A stretch of 64,000 nt of DNA, taken from assembly GCF_030733385.1 (NCBI RefSeq), contig NZ_JASHJC010000012.1, positions 62,001 to 126,000 on the forward strand. Reading direction: 5' to 3'. This document shows positions 61,430-64,000 of the stretch, in pieces. Made by a program: the position numbers and the translations under genes. The DNA is from Roseovarius sp. MMSF_3359. GTDB taxonomy: Bacteria > Pseudomonadota > Alphaproteobacteria > Rhodobacterales > Rhodobacteraceae. A model generated the notes under the pieces. The model had not been told where the DNA came from, did not search any database, and saw only the letters and a program-made list of their open reading frames with translations. Every line of letters starts with the position of its first letter. Within the stretch, counting starts at the first letter, position 1.

Positions 61430-63826
61430 TCAGGGCCGCATCCGCTTGCCATCCGGGTCGAATAGCGGCCCGACGGTGACCACCGCCTTGAAGAGGTCGC
61501 CGGCGATGTCGACTTCGACGATCGTACCGTCAGCGAGAGGCGTCGAGAGACTGCAGAGGGCCACCGGCCGCCTCACACGATACCCGAAGGCGCAGGAGGT
61601 GGTCTGCCCGATGCTCTCCCCATTGCACAGGATGGGTTCGTGACCCAGAGGGACGGCGGCAAGATCTTCGAACATAAGCGATCGGATGCGCGGCGTGGCG
61701 CCCGACGCCTCATCGGTCTGTAACGCCTCAGATCCGATGAACCCGCCCGATTTGCGCGTGGCAAAGGTCAAACCGGCATTGATGGGGGGCGTGTCGCTGT
61801 CAAGCTCATGGCCCATGGCGCAGAACCCCTTTTCGATCCGCATGGAGGTCTGGGCAAAGAGGCCCGCGGGCGTGGCGCCCGCATCAGTCAGCGCGGCATA
61901 GATCGACGGGGCGTTCTCTGCCAGGCAGGTGATCTCCCATCCCGCCTCGCCGATATAGGAGAGGCGCGCGGCCCGTACATGTTTGCCGTCGATATGCGCA
62001 GCACCGACCTTGAAATACCCGAGGTCCGCCAGGTCTGCCGCGCCAAGCCCGGCAACGATCTGGGCCGCATCCGGTCCCATCAGCCCCAACACCGCGTAGA
62101 TTTCGGTGCTGTCCTCTATCGTCACCCGGTATCCGTCGGCATGGCGGCGGAACCAGGCCAGGTCCCGCTTGATCGCATTGGTCCCGGTGAAGAGGCGGTA
62201 ATGATCCGGCGCGATGCGTTGCGCGGTGATATCGCTTTCATAGGTCCCCCGGTCGTTCAGGACGGGGGTGTAGATCACCGATCCCGGCGGGCGGGCCATG
62301 TGACCGGCGCAAACCCGCAGCAGGAACGCCTCGGCATCCGGGCCGGTTACGTCGATCTTGCCGAAGGAGGAGGCGTCGAAAACCGCAGACCGCTGATGCG
62401 CAGCCATGACCTCGGCGGCAACGTTTTCAAACCAGTCGGGCCGGCCGAAACGCAACACCGGCTCGGCGGTTTTGCCGAAGTAAAGCGGCCGCTCCCAGCC
62501 ATAGACCTGCCCCATATGAGCGCCCGCCCGGCGGTATTCAGCATCAAGCGGCAGGGCGCGCAGGTTCCGTGCGGTGGCAAGCTGCTTGCCCGGATAGGCG
62601 ATGTCATAGTGCGTCCCGAGGATTTCCGGCGCCCGGGCCATGAGGTGATCAAGCGAGTTGAAGACGGGCGCAAATCGCTTGGCGTCAGCCTCGGTCAGGT
62701 CATACGCCGTGTGGCCATGCACGATGGCATGGGCCAGGTTCATGCCCGCACCGCCGCCCGAGGCCATGCCGACCGAATTCATCCCGCACCCGAGGAAAAG
62801 CCCGCGCGTCTCGGCGGTCTCGCCCAGCATGAAGCTGCCATCGGGGGTGAAACTCTCGGGGCCGTTCAGCAGCATCTTCACCTCGGCTGTTTCCAACGGC
62901 GGCAGGCGGTGCAGCGCCAGTTCCATCATCGGCTCGAAATGCTCCCAATCCTCGGGCAGCAAGCCAAACTCGAAATTCTCATCCAGAACACCCGGCGCAA
63001 TGGCCTTCCCCATTGGCTCGAAACAGCCCACCAGCAGGCCGCCGCTGTCGTCGCGGATATAGAGATGGCTGTCATGGTCACTAAGCGTCGGCATGTTGCC
63101 GGTGATCCCGTCGATGGGCTTGGTCAGCAGGTAGAAATGTTCGCACGCATGTGCCGGGACTTCCGCGCCGGCCATCGCACCCACCTCCCGCGACCAAAGC
63201 CCGGCACAAAGCGCCACCGCGTTGCACATCACCGTGCCTTGCGTTGTTTCGACCCCCTTGATGCGGCCCTGTTCGGTCAGGATGCCGGTCACGCCGGTTT
63301 GCTCGAAAATCTCGGCGTCAAGCCCCTTCGCGGCTTTGACCAGCGCGGCGCAGACATCGCTGGGCGAAACGCGCCCATCCTCTGGCGACCAGACCGCGCC
63401 CAATACATCATCGGCGTTCATCAGCGGCCAGCGTTCCTTGGCCTCACCCGCGCCGATGGAATGGGCGGCGATGCCATAAGCACGGGCCAGCGCCTCCTGC
63501 CGTTTGATATGGGTCAGGCGGTCGGGGGTCGTGGCGATCGACAGCGACCCTTTCTGAATCCAGCCGACGCTCTGGCCGGTCTCCATCTCAAGCTGGCTGT
63601 AGAGATCAACGGAGTACTGGATCATCCGCGTCAGGTTGCGCGAATGCCGGAGCGCGCGAACCTGCGCCGCCGAATGCCATGTGGTGCCTGAGGTCAGGCG
63701 GTTGCGTTCCAGCAAGACCGCATCGCCAACGCCCATCTTGGCCAGGTGGTAGAGGGTCGAACACCCCATAATGCCGCCGCCGATCACGACAACGCTGGCC
63801 TGGGCGGGAAGGGGGGGAGTGGACAT
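61430..63826 (-). CDS. dimethylglycine-dehydrogenase-like FAD/GcvT protein
   Basis: A 798-residue flavoprotein of the DMGDH/sarcosine dehydrogenase group. The N-terminal DAO domain has VVVIGGGIMGCSTLYHL (about residues 12-28) and His51 in GTTWHSA, the position of covalent FAD attachment in DMGDH. A FAO_M-type linker (about 375-430) and a C-terminal aminomethyltransferase (GcvT) domain (about 430-790) would bind THF and capture formaldehyde as methylene-THF. GAGGG precedes the ATG at 63826. It fits with MttB and with fhs-folD; the true substrate is uncertain. Confidence 0.9.
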   Translation of the reverse strand: MSTPPLPAQASVVVIGGGIMGCSTLYHLAKMGVGDAVLLERNRLTSGTTWHSAAQVRALRHSRNLTRMIQYSVDLYSQLEMETGQSVGWIQKGSLSIATTPDRLTHIKRQEALARAYGIAAHSIGAGEAKERWPLMNADDVLGAVWSPEDGRVSPSDVCAALVKAAKGLDAEIFEQTGVTGILTEQGRIKGVETTQGTVMCNAVALCAGLWSREVGAMAGAEVPAHACEHFYLLTKPIDGITGNMPTLSDHDSHLYIRDDSGGLLVGCFEPMGKAIAPGVLDENFEFGLLPEDWEHFEPMMELALHRLPPLETAEVKMLLNGPESFTPDGSFMLGETAETRGLFLGCGMNSVGMASGGGAGMNLAHAIVHGHTAYDLTEADAKRFAPVFNSLDHLMARAPEILGTHYDIAYPGKQLATARNLRALPLDAEYRRAGAHMGQVYGWERPLYFGKTAEPVLRFGRPDWFENVAAEVMAAHQRSAVFDASSFGKIDVTGPDAEAFLLRVCAGHMARPPGSVIYTPVLNDRGTYESDITAQRIAPDHYRLFTGTNAIKRDLAWFRRHADGYRVTIEDSTEIYAVLGLMGPDAAQIVAGLGAADLADLGYFKVGAAHIDGKHVRAARLSYIGEAGWEITCLAENAPSIYAALTDAGATPAGLFAQTSMRIEKGFCAMGHELDSDTPPINAGLTFATRKSGGFIGSEALQTDEASGATPRIRSLMFEDLAAVPLGHEPILCNGESIGQTTSCAFGYRVRRPVALCSLSTPLADGTIVEVDIAGDLFKAVVTVGPLFDPDGKRMRP

Positions 63827-63845
63827 GGCGGCCCTCGTCTTGACG

Positions 63846-63890
63846 ATTCGTGTATCGTATGTTTCAGTCATACCCATGAATGAAACGAAT
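63846..63890. promoter_or_regulatory. inverted repeats in the divergent promoter (possible RpiR operator)
   Basis: ATTCGT (63846-63851) pairs with ACGAAT (63885-63890), and GTTTCA (63861-63866) with TGAAAC (63881-63886). They lie in the short gap between the flavoprotein gene and the RpiR-like gene, where an operator is expected. Confidence 0.4.
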
Positions 63891-64000
63891 GCAACATAGT
63901 CGCGGCGTGGCACGGTCGAAACTGAAAGAGCTGACGCCAGGCAAGCTCCAGTCACTCAGCCCGCAACTGCGCAAGGCGGCGCGGTATGTGGTGGAGCACC
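63889..64000 (+). CDS. MurR/RpiR-family transcriptional regulator, N-terminal part (cut by window edge)
   Basis: The first 37 codons of a rightward gene run to the right edge. The translation includes LTPGKLQSLSPQLRKAARYV (20 residues), the beginning of the RpiR helix-turn-helix domain. ATG at 63889 or GTG at 63907 could start it; neither has a good ribosome site. It is divergent from the flavoprotein gene and probably regulates it. The effector SIS domain is outside the window. Confidence 0.7.
   Translation, partial: MQHSRGVARSKLKELTPGKLQSLSPQLRKAARYVVEH

Noticed and set aside
61808..63691. Open frame of 627 codons opposite the flavoprotein gene
   Set aside because: Antisense shadow; Arg/His/Gly-rich composition and full overlap with an intact FAD/GcvT gene.
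1..64000. tRNA or rRNA genes, CRISPR arrays, prophage or insertion sequences
   Set aside because: No cloverleaf with CCA-type end, no regular repeat-spacer pattern, no transposase, integrase or phage structural protein was recognised on either strand.

Overview
The window reads as one contiguous chromosomal segment of a marine-type alphaproteobacterium of the Rhodobacteraceae (Roseobacter group). The basis is family-level: the tilS-ftsH neighbourhood, the ctaC-ctaB-ctaG-ctaE-SURF1-thrC-M16 peptidase order, a Flp/tad pilus locus whose pilins carry the GAVTVDW core, an MttB-like methyltransferase beside a dimethylglycine-dehydrogenase-like flavoprotein, high G+C, and frequent GTG/TTG starts with ATGA/GTGA overlaps. 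Species cannot be told. No rRNA, tRNA, CRISPR array, insertion sequence or prophage was recognised.

Layout. 1-8.5 kb: housekeeping genes (end of tilS, ftsH, tam, a MOSC protein), the folate one-carbon pair fhs-folD, a thioesterase and a membrane-bound LytTR regulator. 8.5-11.6 kb: a leftward PdeM nuclease and Lhr-like helicase pair. 11.7-24.1 kb: a leftward tad pilus locus, read in transcription order as two Flp pilins, CpaB, CpaC secretin, OmpA-like lipoprotein, terminator, CpaE, CpaF, TadB, TadC, two TPR lipoproteins, prepilin peptidase and a separate AAA+ ATPase; a lytic transglycosylase diverges at its head. 25.6-33 kb: leftward CoA transferase, topA, dprA, a GFA-family protein and tldD. 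33-41.5 kb: rightward aa3-type cytochrome oxidase and assembly genes, headed by a perfect FNR-type box shared with tldD, then SURF1, thrC, an M16 peptidase and a GNAT acetyltransferase. 41.6-48 kb: an AT-richer patch with two small exported proteins, then a leftward six-gene redox/electrophile cluster (zinc-free quinone reductase, cupin, old yellow enzyme, MFS, SDR, VOC) with a divergent LysR regulator. 48-54 kb: a metallo-hydrolase, an FAD-linked 2-hydroxyacid dehydrogenase, a tungstate ABC transporter (permease, ATPase, binding protein), a NUDIX hydrolase and a DUF983 protein. 54-56.2 kb: a compact module of EF-hand protein, ECF sigma factor, one-helix membrane protein and Spy/CpxP-like sensor. 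56.2-59.6 kb: a PleD-like diguanylate cyclase with degenerate receivers, DUF3572, a HAD phosphatase and a DMT permease. 59.6-64 kb: MttB-like methyltransferase and a convergent GcvT-type flavoprotein with the start of a divergent RpiR regulator at the edge.

Joint roles. fhs-folD at the left end and the methylamine-type enzymes at the right end fit a cell that oxidises methylated osmolytes and moves one-carbon units through tetrahydrofolate. The tad locus, diguanylate cyclase and LytTR regulator fit a surface-attachment life style. The most promising less-described units are the EF-hand/ECF sigma/metal-sensor module (54.2-56.2 kb), the AAA+ ATPase beside the tad locus, the PleD-like enzyme that has lost its phospho-acceptor while keeping the product-inhibition site, and the MttB/flavoprotein/RpiR group.
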